Below, piece after piece: positions 46,705 to 55,370 of a DNA stretch of 64,000 nt; position 1 is the stretch's first letter; each line of letters starts with the position of its first letter. The notes beneath the pieces are model-generated. The model was not told the DNA's origin, ran no database searches, and saw only the letters and a list, made by a program, of their open reading frames with translations. Origin of the DNA: Acidimicrobiales bacterium. Its GTDB lineage: Bacteria; Actinomycetota; Acidimicrobiia; Acidimicrobiales; UBA8190. The DNA is taken from assembly GCA_035531755.1 (NCBI GenBank), contig DATKSK010000038.1, positions 18,520 through 82,519 on the forward strand. The letters are read 5' to 3'. Made by a program: the position numbers and the translations under genes.

Positions 46705-47394
46705 CTAGCGGGCGACCTTCCCGGCGGCCAGGCGCCCCGACGCCAGGTCCTCGGCCATGGCCCAGCCGAAGGCGACCAGGCGGTCGTCGCGCTTGAGGTT
46801 CACACCCTTGAACAGCGCCGCCACGCCGTCGTCGGGGACCCGGACCTTCGGGCCGCCCAGATCGAGGGCACCCGCGGGCGAGCCGTCACCGGCGAGGATG
46901 AAGGTGCGGTCGTCGATGCGGCCCTCGGCGCCGAAGCGCTTGGCCAGGCGCCGGCCCCAGGCCCGCTCCTCGCCCGACGCCTTGTGGCCCGGCCGCGGCA
47001 CCACGTCGGCCAGCCCGACGAAGGCCTGGTACGCCTCGCACGTCGCCAGGCGGGTGCCCACCAACACGTCCTCGTCGGGGAAGGCGAGCAGCGCCCGCCG
47101 GTACTGGTCGCCCAGCAGGAGGCGGAAGGCCTGCTCGGCCTTGGCCGTGCGGTCGACGGTGGCCACGCCGACGAGCAGCGACGGCGTCCCACCGATGCGC
47201 TCCAGCGTGGAGAACGAGTAGCCCCGCAGCTTGGTCCCCTCGCGCACCAGGCTGATCAGGACCCACTCCTCGCACTGCTTGGACAGGAAGCCGATGTCGA
47301 ATCCCGGCTTCCGGTCGACGCAGAGATCGGCCATCTCGGCCAGTTCGGCGTCGCTCAGTGCTGTGCAGTCCTTGGTCCCGACGTCAAACGGCAT
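46705..47394 (-). CDS. Hypothetical protein
   Basis: A 229-aa protein, no family recognised. It has a mixed alpha/beta pattern (WVLISLVREGTKLRGYSFSTLERIGGTPSLLVGVA) that faintly recalls GNAT acyltransferases, but no clear acetyl-CoA loop is seen. Ends with VAFGWAMAEDLASGRLAAGKVAR. ATG 47394 follows GGAGCAGG. It converges with the preceding gene with 19 nt between them. Confidence 0.6.
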   Translation of the reverse strand: MPFDVGTKDCTALSDAELAEMADLCVDRKPGFDIGFLSKQCEEWVLISLVREGTKLRGYSFSTLERIGGTPSLLVGVATVDRTAKAEQAFRLLLGDQYRRALLAFPDEDVLVGTRLATCEAYQAFVGLADVVPRPGHKASGEERAWGRRLAKRFGAEGRIDDRTFILAGDGSPAGALDLGGPKVRVPDDGVAALFKGVNLKRDDRLVAFGWAMAEDLASGRLAAGKVAR

Positions 47395-47572
47395 GGCCTG
47401 CTCCGTGCTCGTCCAGCTGCTCCGACACCCCATCGGACGTCACGGGCGATGGCAGGGCCAGGGTCCGGGGCGGCTCAGGGGTACCCCCCAGGATACGGGA
47501 CGCGGGGACCACTGGCCCACTCGGGACCCCGGGCGGGCCCGCGGGCGGCCCCGCGCGCCGTCCCCGCCCTGC

Positions 47573-50500
47573 TCAGGCGACGATGGCGCTCGGGCCCAGG
47601 AGCACCCGGAGCTCGCCCAGGAGCCCCCGGCGGCTGTCCACGTTGAACTCCGGGGGGAGTCGCAGCACGCTCTGGCCGACGTGGAGGAACACGGGCTCGT
47701 TGCCGGGGTGCTCGGACAGCAATTCCTTCAGCCGCCCCACCACGGGATCGGTCAGCACCCCGAGCGGGAGCTCCACGCGCAGCTCGCCGACGCCGTCGGC
47801 GGCCAGCTGGGGCCGCGTGGCCTCCATGCACACCAGCTTGACCTGGTCGTCACGGGTGTCGATGCGGCCGCGCACGACGAACACGGCGTCGTCGGCCAGC
47901 ACGGTCCCGATCTCCTGCATGACCTTGGGGAACACGAACACCTCGATGGAGGCCCGGAGGTCCTCGAGGACGAAGGTGGCCATGAGCTCGCCGCGTTTGG
48001 TGTAGCGGCGCACCAGGGCCGTCACCACGCCGCCGACCGTCCGGACCTGGCCGTCACGGGCGCCCCCGTCCGACGGGCCGTCGTCGAGCTCCTTCAGCTC
48101 GGCGATGGAGCAGTCGGTGAGGCGCGCCAGGGCGGTCTCGAATCCCCGCAGGGGGTGGTCGCTCACGTAGAGCCCCAGCATCTCCTTCTCGAAGGCGAGG
48201 CGCTGGGTCTTGGCGAACTCGGTGTCGGGCACCGGCACCCGGGGGTCCCCGTACCCCATGGGGGCAGCCCCGTCGCCGGGGGCCCCGAAGCCCTCGAGCG
48301 TCGAGAAGAGCGTGGAGATCCCCGCCTGCTCCTCGCGGCGGCGCTCCAGGGTGCGGTCGACGATCTCGTCGAGGACGAGGCACAGGCCCTGCCGGGGATG
48401 GCCGAGAGAGTCGAAGGCGCCCGACTTGGCGAGCGACTCCATCGTGCGCTTGTTGAGCACGACCGGGTCGACACGCTGGCAGAAGTCGTAGAAGTCGGTG
48501 AACGGCCCGTCGGCCTCGCGCTCGGCCACGATGCGCTCGACCAGGCTCTCGCCCACGTTGCGCACCGCGGCCAGCCCGAAGACGATCCGGCTTGTGCCGT
48601 CCTCGCCCACGAGCGGGGTGAACTCGCCGGCGGAGCGGTTGACGTCCGGCACCAGGACCTCGATGCCGAGCGTCCTGCACTCACCGAGGTAGACGGCGGT
48701 CTTGTCCTTGTCGTCCTTGACCGACGTCAGCAGGGCCGCGAGGTACTCCACCGGATAGTGGGCCTTGAGCCAGGCGGTCTGGTACGCGACGAGCCCGTAC
48801 CCGAACGAGTGCGACTTGTTGAACGCATAGTCGGCGAACGGCTCGATGATGTCGAACAGCTCGGTCCCGAGCCCGGCCCCGTAGCCCTGCTCGGTGCAGC
48901 CCTTCACGAACTTCTCGCGCTCCGCCGCAATGAGGGCCCGGTTCTTCTTGCCACACGCCTTGCGGAGGTTGTCGGCCTCCTCGAGCGTGTACCCGGCGAA
49001 CCGCTGGGCCACCCGCATCATCGACTCCTGGTAGAGCATGAGCCCGTACGTGTCGCCGAGGATGGCCTCCATGTCGGGGTGGATGTAGGAGAGCGCCTTG
49101 CGGCCGTTCTTCAGCTCCGGGTAGTCGCGGTGCATGTTCGCAGCCATCGGCCCGGGCCGGTACAGGGCGACCAGTGCGGCCACGTCGTTGAAGGACGTGG
49201 GCGCCAATGCCCGCAGGGTGGACCGCATGGCGCCACCCTCGAGCTGGAACACCCCGATCGTCTCGGCCCGCCGCAGCATCTCGAAGGTGAGCCCGTCGTC
49301 GAGGGGGATCGCATCGATGTCGGGGCGGCGGCCCTCGCTCCTCTCCACCAGGTCGAGGGCGCGCTCGATGACCGAGAGGTTGCGCAACCCGAGGAAGTCC
49401 ATCTTGAGGAGCCCGAGCTCCTCGACCCCGTGCATTTCGTACTGGGTCACGATGGGGGCGAGCGAGGGGTCCTGGCCGCTCTCGGGCTTGCGCTGGATGG
49501 GCAGGTACTCGGTGAGCGGCTCCTTGGTGATCACCACGGCGGCGGCGTGGATGCCGTCCTGGCGACGCAGCCCCTCCAGGCCCTTGGCGACGTCGATGAC
49601 GCGGCGCGCCTCCTCGTCGGTGGCGTACATGTCGCGCAGGCCCTGGGCGGTGGTGTACCCGTCCTCGAACCCCTCGATCCGGTCGAGGCATGCCCGCAGC
49701 GGGGTGTCGCGGCCCATGACGAGCGGCGGCATGGCCTTGGCGATGCGGTCGCCCACGATATAGGGATACCCGAGCACCCGCGCCGCGTCGCGCACGGCGG
49801 CGCGCGCCTTGATGGTCGAGAAGGTGACGATCTGCGCCACGTGGTCCGACCCGTAGCGCTCCGACGCGTAGCGGATCATGTCCGCCCGGTAGCGCTCGTC
49901 GAAGTCCATGTCGATGTCGGGCATCTGCTTGCGCCCGGGGTTCAGGAACCGCTCGAAGAGCAGGTCGTAGCGGATCGGGTCGAGGTCCACGATCCCGAGG
50001 CAGTACGCCACGCAGCACCCGGCGGCCGAGCCGCGCCCGGGGCCGACGCGGATGCCGCTCTCGCGGGCGTAGCGGATCAGGTCCCAGACGACGAGGAAGT
50101 AGGCCGAGAACCCCATGCTGGCGATGACGCCCAGCTCGTAGTCGAGCCGCTCGGCGACCGCCCGGGGCAACGGCGAGCCGTAGCGCGACGTCCCGAGCGT
50201 GGTGGTCAGGTGGCGGAGATACGCGTCGGCGCGCTCCTCGTAGGTGTCACCCGTGAACTCCGGCGGGACGGGGAATTCGGGGAGTGCGTTGACCCCGAAG
50301 GCGATCTCGACGTCGGCGCGCTCGGCGATGAGCAGCGTGTTGTCGCACGCCTCGGGGATCTCCGAGAACAGCGAGCGCATCTCCACGGCCGACTTCAGGT
50401 AGTGCTCCTCGCCCTCGAACTTGAACCGCTTGGGGTCCTCGATGAGGGCGCCGGTCTGCACGCACAGCAGCGCGTCGTGGGCCACGGCATCGCCGCGGTG

Positions 50501-51178
50501 CGTGTAGTGGCTGTCGTTGGTGGCCAGCAGCGGCGCCCCGAGCTGGCGGGCGATGCGCACGAGCGCGGGGTTGGTCCGGCCCTGCTGGGGCAGCCCGTGG
50601 TCCTGGACCTCGACGAAGAGGTTGTCGCGCCCGAAGACGTCCTGCAGGCGGCCGGCGAGCTTGAGGGCGCGCTCCTCGTCGTCGGCCAGCAGCGCCTGCA
50701 GCACGACCCCGCCCAGGCAGCCGGTGGTGGCGATGATGCCGTCGTGGTGCCGCTCGAGCAGCTCCCAGTCGACCCGGGGCTTGTAGTAGTACCCCTCGAG
50801 GTACGCGGCCGACGACAGCTTGAGCAGGTTCCGGTACCCGGCGGTGGTCTCGGCCAGCAGCGTCAGGTGGTAGTAGAGCTTCTCCCCCCCGTCGACGTCG
50901 CCGCCGGTGTCGTCGACCTTGCCCCGGCGCACCGGCCGTTCGTGGCGCGACTCGCCCGCCATGTACGCCTCGGTCCCGATGACCGGGTTGATGCCCGCGT
51001 GGCGGCACGCGGCGTAGAAGTCGAGGACCCCGTACATGTTCCCGTGGTCGGTGATGCCGAGCGCGGGTTGCCCGTCGGCGAGGGCGGCGGCGACGAGGTC
51101 GTCGAGCCGTGATGCCCCGTCGAGCATCGAGTACTCGGTGTGGGTGTGCAGATGGGCGAACGATCCAGTGGCGGCCAT
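47573..51178 (-). CDS. dnaE: DNA polymerase III alpha subunit
   Basis: Main replicative polymerase, 1201 aa (DnaE1 size). The PHP domain opens with HLHTHTEYSMLDGASRL and keeps its His/Asp residues. The catalytic palm has PDIDMDFDERYR, and GRGSAAGCCVAYCLGI and ACGKKNR follow. C-terminal helix-hairpin-helix and OB domains (VRTVGGVVTALVRRYTKRGELMATFVLEDL) are complete. ATG 51178 follows GGAGG at 10 nt. A cluster of DnaA-box-like sites lies 75-110 nt upstream. The lexical differences to DnaE2 (no imuB/imuA near) favour the replicative enzyme. Confidence 0.97.
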   Translation of the reverse strand: MAATGSFAHLHTHTEYSMLDGASRLDDLVAAALADGQPALGITDHGNMYGVLDFYAACRHAGINPVIGTEAYMAGESRHERPVRRGKVDDTGGDVDGGEKLYYHLTLLAETTAGYRNLLKLSSAAYLEGYYYKPRVDWELLERHHDGIIATTGCLGGVVLQALLADDEERALKLAGRLQDVFGRDNLFVEVQDHGLPQQGRTNPALVRIARQLGAPLLATNDSHYTHRGDAVAHDALLCVQTGALIEDPKRFKFEGEEHYLKSAVEMRSLFSEIPEACDNTLLIAERADVEIAFGVNALPEFPVPPEFTGDTYEERADAYLRHLTTTLGTSRYGSPLPRAVAERLDYELGVIASMGFSAYFLVVWDLIRYARESGIRVGPGRGSAAGCCVAYCLGIVDLDPIRYDLLFERFLNPGRKQMPDIDMDFDERYRADMIRYASERYGSDHVAQIVTFSTIKARAAVRDAARVLGYPYIVGDRIAKAMPPLVMGRDTPLRACLDRIEGFEDGYTTAQGLRDMYATDEEARRVIDVAKGLEGLRRQDGIHAAAVVITKEPLTEYLPIQRKPESGQDPSLAPIVTQYEMHGVEELGLLKMDFLGLRNLSVIERALDLVERSEGRRPDIDAIPLDDGLTFEMLRRAETIGVFQLEGGAMRSTLRALAPTSFNDVAALVALYRPGPMAANMHRDYPELKNGRKALSYIHPDMEAILGDTYGLMLYQESMMRVAQRFAGYTLEEADNLRKACGKKNRALIAAEREKFVKGCTEQGYGAGLGTELFDIIEPFADYAFNKSHSFGYGLVAYQTAWLKAHYPVEYLAALLTSVKDDKDKTAVYLGECRTLGIEVLVPDVNRSAGEFTPLVGEDGTSRIVFGLAAVRNVGESLVERIVAEREADGPFTDFYDFCQRVDPVVLNKRTMESLAKSGAFDSLGHPRQGLCLVLDEIVDRTLERRREEQAGISTLFSTLEGFGAPGDGAAPMGYGDPRVPVPDTEFAKTQRLAFEKEMLGLYVSDHPLRGFETALARLTDCSIAELKELDDGPSDGGARDGQVRTVGGVVTALVRRYTKRGELMATFVLEDLRASIEVFVFPKVMQEIGTVLADDAVFVVRGRIDTRDDQVKLVCMEATRPQLAADGVGELRVELPLGVLTDPVVGRLKELLSEHPGNEPVFLHVGQSVLRLPPEFNVDSRRGLLGELRVLLGPSAIVA

Positions 51179-51253
51179 GCGCCCCCGTCCTCCTCGGCGG
51201 CCTCGCGTGTTGTCCTGCGGTGTGGGCGCCGCCCTGTCGGCACCACCCCCGAC

Positions 51254-51288
51254 TGCTCCACAGGGCCCTGTCCACAGCCTGTGGAGAA
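51254..51288. promoter_or_regulatory. Cluster of DnaA-box-like sites upstream of dnaE
   Basis: CTGTCCACA at 51268-51276 (plus), TTCTCCACA at 51288-51280 (minus) and TGCTCCACA at 51254-51262 (plus), against the actinobacterial box TTGTCCACA. The outer two form a 9-bp perfect inverted repeat, CTCCACAGG (51256-51264) and CCTGTGGAG (51278-51286). Confidence 0.5.
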
Positions 51289-51319
51289 CTACAGCCGTGT
51301 CATTCGACGATAGCAGCCG

Positions 51320-51877
51320 TCACAGGTAGGTGCCCGGCCGCGGCGACGGGCCGTCGGTGTCCCCCGGGCCGGGGGGCAGGCCCCGCTGGCGCATCTCCTC
51401 GAGCTGCGCCCGGGCCGCCATCTGCTGGGCGAGCAGGGTCGCCTGGATCCCGTGGAAGAGCCCCTCGAGCCACCCGACCAGCTGGGCCTGGGCGATGCGC
51501 AGCTCCGCCTCGGAGGGCACCGACTTCTCGTCGAAGGGCAGCGCCATGCGGTCGAGCTCGGCGGCCAGGTCGGGGCTGAGCGCCCCCGCCAGCTCGCGCA
51601 CGGACTGCTCGTAGATCTCGCGCAGCCGGGTGCGGCTGGCCTCGTCGAGGCTCGAGGCCCGCACCTCGTCGAGGAGCTGCTTGACCATGGACCCGATCCG
51701 CATGACCTTGGCCGGCTGCTCCACGGACTCGGTGACGTCCCTCTCCGCCTCGGCGCCCCCCTCGGCCCCGGGGCCCGTGGCACCCGGGATCACGAGGCCC
51801 GACGGCCGCTCGCCGGGTTGGAGGAGCACGGTCTCGACGGGATCGGCACCGGTCGGCTGCTCGGGGTCCTGGTTCAT
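51320..51877 (-). CDS. bpa: Bacterial proteasome activator Bpa (PafE)
   Basis: ATP-independent ring-shaped activator of the 20S proteasome, 185 aa. The four-helix core is clear: VMRIGSMVKQLLDEVRA, LREIYEQSVRELAGAL, SEAELRIAQAQLVGWLEGLFHGIQ and QQMAARAQLEEMRQ. The protein ends in GTYL, corresponding to the HbYX-like GQYL motif that docks into the proteasome alpha ring. ATG 51877 follows GGGAGG. It implies that the genome encodes a 20S proteasome, not seen in this window. Confidence 0.94.
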   Translation of the reverse strand: MNQDPEQPTGADPVETVLLQPGERPSGLVIPGATGPGAEGGAEAERDVTESVEQPAKVMRIGSMVKQLLDEVRASSLDEASRTRLREIYEQSVRELAGALSPDLAAELDRMALPFDEKSVPSEAELRIAQAQLVGWLEGLFHGIQATLLAQQMAARAQLEEMRQRGLPPGPGDTDGPSPRPGTYL

Positions 51878-51995
51878 GGCCCGATCCTCCCAAACCGGTG
51901 CGCGCCCGCCAAACGCGGGGTGCGGGGGCGCACCGGGCGCGGGGTGCGGGCATCGATGAATCGCCGGGTCCCTGCCCGCCCGGCGGGGCGCGCCG

Positions 51996-53168
51996 TCAGC
52001 GGGGCGCCCATGCCACGAACGGGACGTGCATCTCGGCGTGGGTGAGCGAGCCGTGCCGGCCCAGCAACCTCGTCTCGCCGGTGTCGGCGGGGTCGAGGAA
52101 GGCCACCGGCGCGTGGGCGACGAGGGCCACGTCGCCCAGCCGCCGCGCCACCTCGGGCGTGAGGGGGCCCCCGAACCAGCCGTCCGCCACCATGTCGTCG
52201 CGCGTGCGCACCCACGCCTCGTGGCCGTGGGCCTCCCGGGCGGCGGCGACCGCCTCGTGGAGCGACCCGGGGCGCACATGCAGCCAGCGGAAGCGCCCCT
52301 CCCCCGACAGCAGCTCGACCATGTCGAACAGCTCGGGTGCGGGCAGGCGCGTGGCGTTGCCCACCTCGACCTGACCGTGGTCGGACGTCACGGCCAGGGC
52401 CGCGCCGGGCGGGAGCACGTCGAGCAGGTCGGCCACCAGCCGGTCCACCGCCACCAGCTCCTGGCGGTAGAAGTCACCCAGGCCGTGCTCGTGGGCGATC
52501 TTGTCGAGCCCGTCGTAGTACGCGTACACGAAGGTCTCGCCCGCCTCGAGCAGGCGGCGCACGCCGACCACGAGCGCCGAGGGCACCGACCACCCGACCA
52601 GGCGCGCCCCGGAGAGGTGGGCGGCCGTGAACCCCGTGGCGGCGAACTCCGGCCGGGTGACGGCGGGCACCGACCGGCCGCCGAACGGTGCGACGGGCTG
52701 GAACGACGGCGGCGGGATCCGGCGGCGCATGTCGTCGTGGGGCGTGCGCCACCGCAGGACGTTCATGACGTCCCCGGGGCCGGCGCCGTCGGCGTCGACG
52801 CGCACCCGGTAGCCCACGACGCCGTGGACCGAGGGCGGCACGCCGGTGGTGAGCGACGTGAGGGCGGTGGCCGTCGTCGTCGGGGCGACCGACGTGATCG
52901 GGCCGCCGGCCGCGGCGGCCAGCGTGGGCGCCGACGCCGCCAAGGCCCGGAGCTGGGCCCAGCCCAGCCCGTCGACGACGAGCAGGACCACCTGGCGCGC
53001 CCCGTGGACGGGGCCGGGCACCCACGCCGGCGGGTCGACGAGGCCCGACAGCAGCGTCGGCACCACCGAGGACAGACAGGCGCCGTCGTAATCGGGCAGC
53101 ACCGGAGCGGGGACCGCTCCGGCACCCACCGGCGGGCCCCCGCGCCCGGTGCCGAGGGTGTCGCTCAT
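51996..53168 (-). CDS. Alkaline phosphatase superfamily (phosphodiesterase-type) protein
   Basis: A 390-aa metal-dependent phosphatase/phosphodiesterase-like protein. Visible are the metal Asp in LLVVDGLGWAQL, the nucleophile region SVAPTTTATALTSLTTG (Thr), HGVVGYRV, YYDGLDKIAHEHG and AVTSDHGQVEVG, as in nucleotide pyrophosphatase/phosphodiesterases. No signal peptide is seen. ATG 53168 is preceded at 7 nt by TACAGT, a leaderless layout. Substrate unknown. Confidence 0.85.
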   Translation of the reverse strand: MSDTLGTGRGGPPVGAGAVPAPVLPDYDGACLSSVVPTLLSGLVDPPAWVPGPVHGARQVVLLVVDGLGWAQLRALAASAPTLAAAAGGPITSVAPTTTATALTSLTTGVPPSVHGVVGYRVRVDADGAGPGDVMNVLRWRTPHDDMRRRIPPPSFQPVAPFGGRSVPAVTRPEFAATGFTAAHLSGARLVGWSVPSALVVGVRRLLEAGETFVYAYYDGLDKIAHEHGLGDFYRQELVAVDRLVADLLDVLPPGAALAVTSDHGQVEVGNATRLPAPELFDMVELLSGEGRFRWLHVRPGSLHEAVAAAREAHGHEAWVRTRDDMVADGWFGGPLTPEVARRLGDVALVAHAPVAFLDPADTGETRLLGRHGSLTHAEMHVPFVAWAPR

Positions 53169-53175
53169 CTGCGGC

Positions 53176-53181
53176 ACTGTA
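53176..53181 (-). promoter_or_regulatory. -10 element of the phosphodiesterase gene
   Basis: TACAGT on the minus strand, 7 nt before ATG 53168; leaderless spacing. Confidence 0.5.
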
Positions 53182-53241
53182 CCCACACCGGCGGGCCCCG
53201 CCCGCCCCCCCGGCGACACCGACCGCACCCGCCCTCGCCCC

Positions 53242-53300
53242 CAGCCGTGTCAGCCGGGTCAGCGCAGCCGTGTCAGCCGTGTCAGCCGGGTCAGCGCAGT
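53242..53300. repeat. 9-bp repeat array upstream of the Rrf2 gene
   Basis: Successive CAGCCGTGT and CAGCCGGGT units at 53242, 53251, 53265, 53274 and 53283, broken by a 5-bp CAGCG at 53260 and ending in CAGCGCAGT at 53292. The array ends 8 nt before the -10 box of the Rrf2 gene and covers its -35 region. Confidence 0.85.
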
Positions 53301-53308
53301 CCCACAGG

Positions 53309-53314
53309 TAGCAT
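53309..53314 (+). promoter_or_regulatory. -10 element of the Rrf2 gene
   Basis: TAGCAT, 6 nt before GTG 53321; leaderless. Confidence 0.5.
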
Positions 53315-53320
53315 CGGGAT

Positions 53321-53773
53321 GTGAAGGTCTCGACCCGTGGCGACTACGCGAGCCGGGCGCTGCTCTCGCTGGCCCTGCACGGCGACGGGCAGGGCCCCGG
53401 GCCGACGTCGGTGCGCGACATCGCCGAGCGCACGGGGCTGCCCCAGCCCTATCTGGAGCAGATCCTGCTGGCGCTCAAGGGCGCGGGCCTGGTCCGCTCC
53501 AAGCGCGGCGTCGGCGGGGGCTACATCCTCGCCCGGTCCCCCGGCGAGATCACGCTCGGGCAGATCGTGAGCGCCGTGGACGGACCCATCGTCGCCGGGG
53601 ACTTCGGGCGCCCCCACGAGAACGGTGCCTGCGAGCACGAGGGCCAGTGCGTCCTGCTGACGGTGTGGTCCGACGTGAGCGAGCACATGCGCGAGCACCT
53701 CGACTCGTTCACACTGGCGGACATGGTGATGCGGGCCCGCGGCGCGCCCGTGCCCGCCCGATCCCTGCACTGA
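53321..53773 (+). CDS. Rrf2-family transcriptional regulator
   Basis: A 150-aa regulator with the N-terminal winged helix of the family: MKVSTRGDYASRALLSLA, SVRDIAERTGLPQPYLEQILLALKGAGLVRSKRG and GGGYILARSPGEITLG. In the cluster loop only two cysteines, C104 and C110 (ACEHEGQCVLL), are present, where IscR/NsrR have three. It could hold a [2Fe-2S] cluster with other ligands, or sense redox by disulfide. No isc/suf genes are adjacent. The promoter repeats suggest autoregulation. Confidence 0.92.
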   Translation: MKVSTRGDYASRALLSLALHGDGQGPGPTSVRDIAERTGLPQPYLEQILLALKGAGLVRSKRGVGGGYILARSPGEITLGQIVSAVDGPIVAGDFGRPHENGACEHEGQCVLLTVWSDVSEHMREHLDSFTLADMVMRARGAPVPARSLH

Positions 53774-53779
53774 GGCCGG

Positions 53780-54385
53780 TCAGGCCAGGGCGTCGCCGGC
53801 GCCGTCGTTCCACCGGTCGAGCACGGCGACCTCGCGCTCCCAGCCGAGGACGCTCACCGAGGCCGGCGCCAGGGCGAGCAGCGCCCCGGCCTCGGGAGCG
53901 AGCCCCACCCACCGGGCCGCCAGCACCCGCAGCAGGTGCGCATGGGCGAAGACGAGCACGTCGCCGGCGAGCTCCCGCACCGCGGCCACCACGCGGTCGG
54001 CCCGCCGGCCCACGTCCTCGGCCGTCTCGCCCCCGGGGGCGCCATCGCGCCACAGCGACCACGCCGGCCGGCCGGTGCGGATCTCGTCGGTGGTGAGGCC
54101 CTCGTAGTCTCCGTAGTCCCACTCGCGCAGGTCGTCCCACGCCACGGCGGAGCCGGCGAACCCGGCGAGCTCGCACGTCTGGCGGGCCCGCGCCATGGGG
54201 CTCGTGTAGACGCGGGCGAAGTCGTGGCCCGACAACCGCGCCCGGAGCGCCTCGGCCTCCCGGACGCCCTGCTCCAGCAGCGGCAGGTCGGTGCGCCCGG
54301 TGTGGCGGCCGGCACGGCTCCACTTCGTGGCCCCGTGCCGCACGGCCACGAGCCGGGCAGGAGGACCGGGGGATGCGGAGGGCAT
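53780..54385 (-). CDS. Histidine phosphatase family protein
   Basis: A 201-aa phosphoglycerate-mutase-like phosphatase. Catalytic RHG in LVAVRHGATKWS, HTGRTDLPL, YTSPMARARQTCELAG, EWDYGDYEG and the second His in VLVFAHAHLLRVLAARW are intact. ATG 54385. Substrate unknown; small-molecule phosphatase is likely rather than glycolytic mutase. Confidence 0.92.
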   Translation of the reverse strand: MPSASPGPPARLVAVRHGATKWSRAGRHTGRTDLPLLEQGVREAEALRARLSGHDFARVYTSPMARARQTCELAGFAGSAVAWDDLREWDYGDYEGLTTDEIRTGRPAWSLWRDGAPGGETAEDVGRRADRVVAAVRELAGDVLVFAHAHLLRVLAARWVGLAPEAGALLALAPASVSVLGWEREVAVLDRWNDGAGDALA

Positions 54386-54467
54386 CGCCCCAGCGCACCA
54401 CGGGTGCGGTCGGGCCGCAAGCCCGGGGCGGCGGCGCAACCGCGGCCGGCCAGGAATGCCCGGCACC

Positions 54468-54480
54468 ACAACGGTGTTGT
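54468..54480. promoter_or_regulatory. Small palindrome upstream of the sigma factor gene
   Basis: ACAAC (54468-54472) and GTTGT (54476-54480) around GGT, about 30 nt before the sigma factor start and inside its promoter region. An operator is possible. Confidence 0.3.
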
Positions 54481-54509
54481 TCGATCCGGTAGCTCGAAGA
54501 AGAGGAAAC

Positions 54510-55343
54510 ATGGCGAACACAGGCACCCCCGACAGCATCCGGCTGTTCCTGGACGACCTCGACCGGTACCCCCTGCCGGACCACGAGGAGCAGGTCGGCC
54601 TGGCCAAGCGCGTCGCCGCCGGCGACGACGAGGCCCGGCGGCAGATGATCGCCGCCAACCTGCGGCTGGTCGTCCACTGGGCGCGGCGCTACCAGGACCG
54701 CGGCGTCGACTTCGGCGACCTCGTGCAGGAGGGGACCTTCGGCCTGATGCGCGCCGTCGACAAGTTCGACTGGCAGCGCGGCTTCCGGTTCTCGACCTAC
54801 GCCACCTGGTGGATCCGCCAGGCCCTGCAGCGCGCCGTGCAGCAGCACGGCAACACGATCCGGGTCCCCATGGAGGTGGCCGAGCAGGCGCAGCGCGCCG
54901 AGCGCGCCACGTGGGAGCTCGCCACCGATCTCCAGCGCGACCCCACGGTGGACGAGGTGGCCGAGGCCAGCGGCGTGGACGGCCGCACGCTCGATACCCT
55001 GCAGGGGGTGGCGCGCGTGGTCGCCAGCCTCGACCAGCCCGCCGGTGCCGACAGCGGCACGGCCCTCGGTGACCTCGTCGGCGCCGAGGAGCACACCTTC
55101 GAGGACGACGTCGAGCGGCAGATGGTGCTCGACCGGGTGCGCAGCGCCGTCGACGGGCTCGGGGAGCTCGAGCGCGACGTCGTGCGGATCCGCTACGGGC
55201 TCGACGGCGGCTCGCCGACGTCGCTCCAGGCCACCGCCTCCCGGCTCGGCATCGGCGTGCGCCGGGCCCGCCAGGCCGAGGCGCGGGCCCTGCAGCAGCT
55301 GGCCGAGCTGGCCGAGGTCGAGGCGGCCCACCAGGCCGCCTGA
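54510..55343 (+). CDS. Sigma-70 family RNA polymerase sigma factor (group 2-like)
   Basis: A 277-aa sigma factor. Region 1.2 (DSIRLFLDDLDRYPLPDHEEQVGLAKRV), region 2 (NLRLVVHWARRYQ, DLVQEGTFGLMRAVDKFDWQRGFRFSTYATWWIRQAL), region 3 and region 4 (ERDVVRIRYGLDGGSPTSLQATASRLGI) are all present. Region 1.1 is lacking, so it is a non-essential group 2 (HrdB/SigB-like) factor rather than the principal one. ATG 54510 follows AGAGGAAAC. Confidence 0.93.
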   Translation: MANTGTPDSIRLFLDDLDRYPLPDHEEQVGLAKRVAAGDDEARRQMIAANLRLVVHWARRYQDRGVDFGDLVQEGTFGLMRAVDKFDWQRGFRFSTYATWWIRQALQRAVQQHGNTIRVPMEVAEQAQRAERATWELATDLQRDPTVDEVAEASGVDGRTLDTLQGVARVVASLDQPAGADSGTALGDLVGAEEHTFEDDVERQMVLDRVRSAVDGLGELERDVVRIRYGLDGGSPTSLQATASRLGIGVRRARQAEARALQQLAELAEVEAAHQAA

Positions 55344-55370
55344 GTCGCTGGCGCACCGGGCGCCGCGGCG

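Noticed and set aside
51179..51319. Chromosomal origin of replication
   Set aside because: The DnaA-box-like cluster has only three sites and no dnaA, dnaN, AT-rich unwinding stretch or gyr genes nearby.
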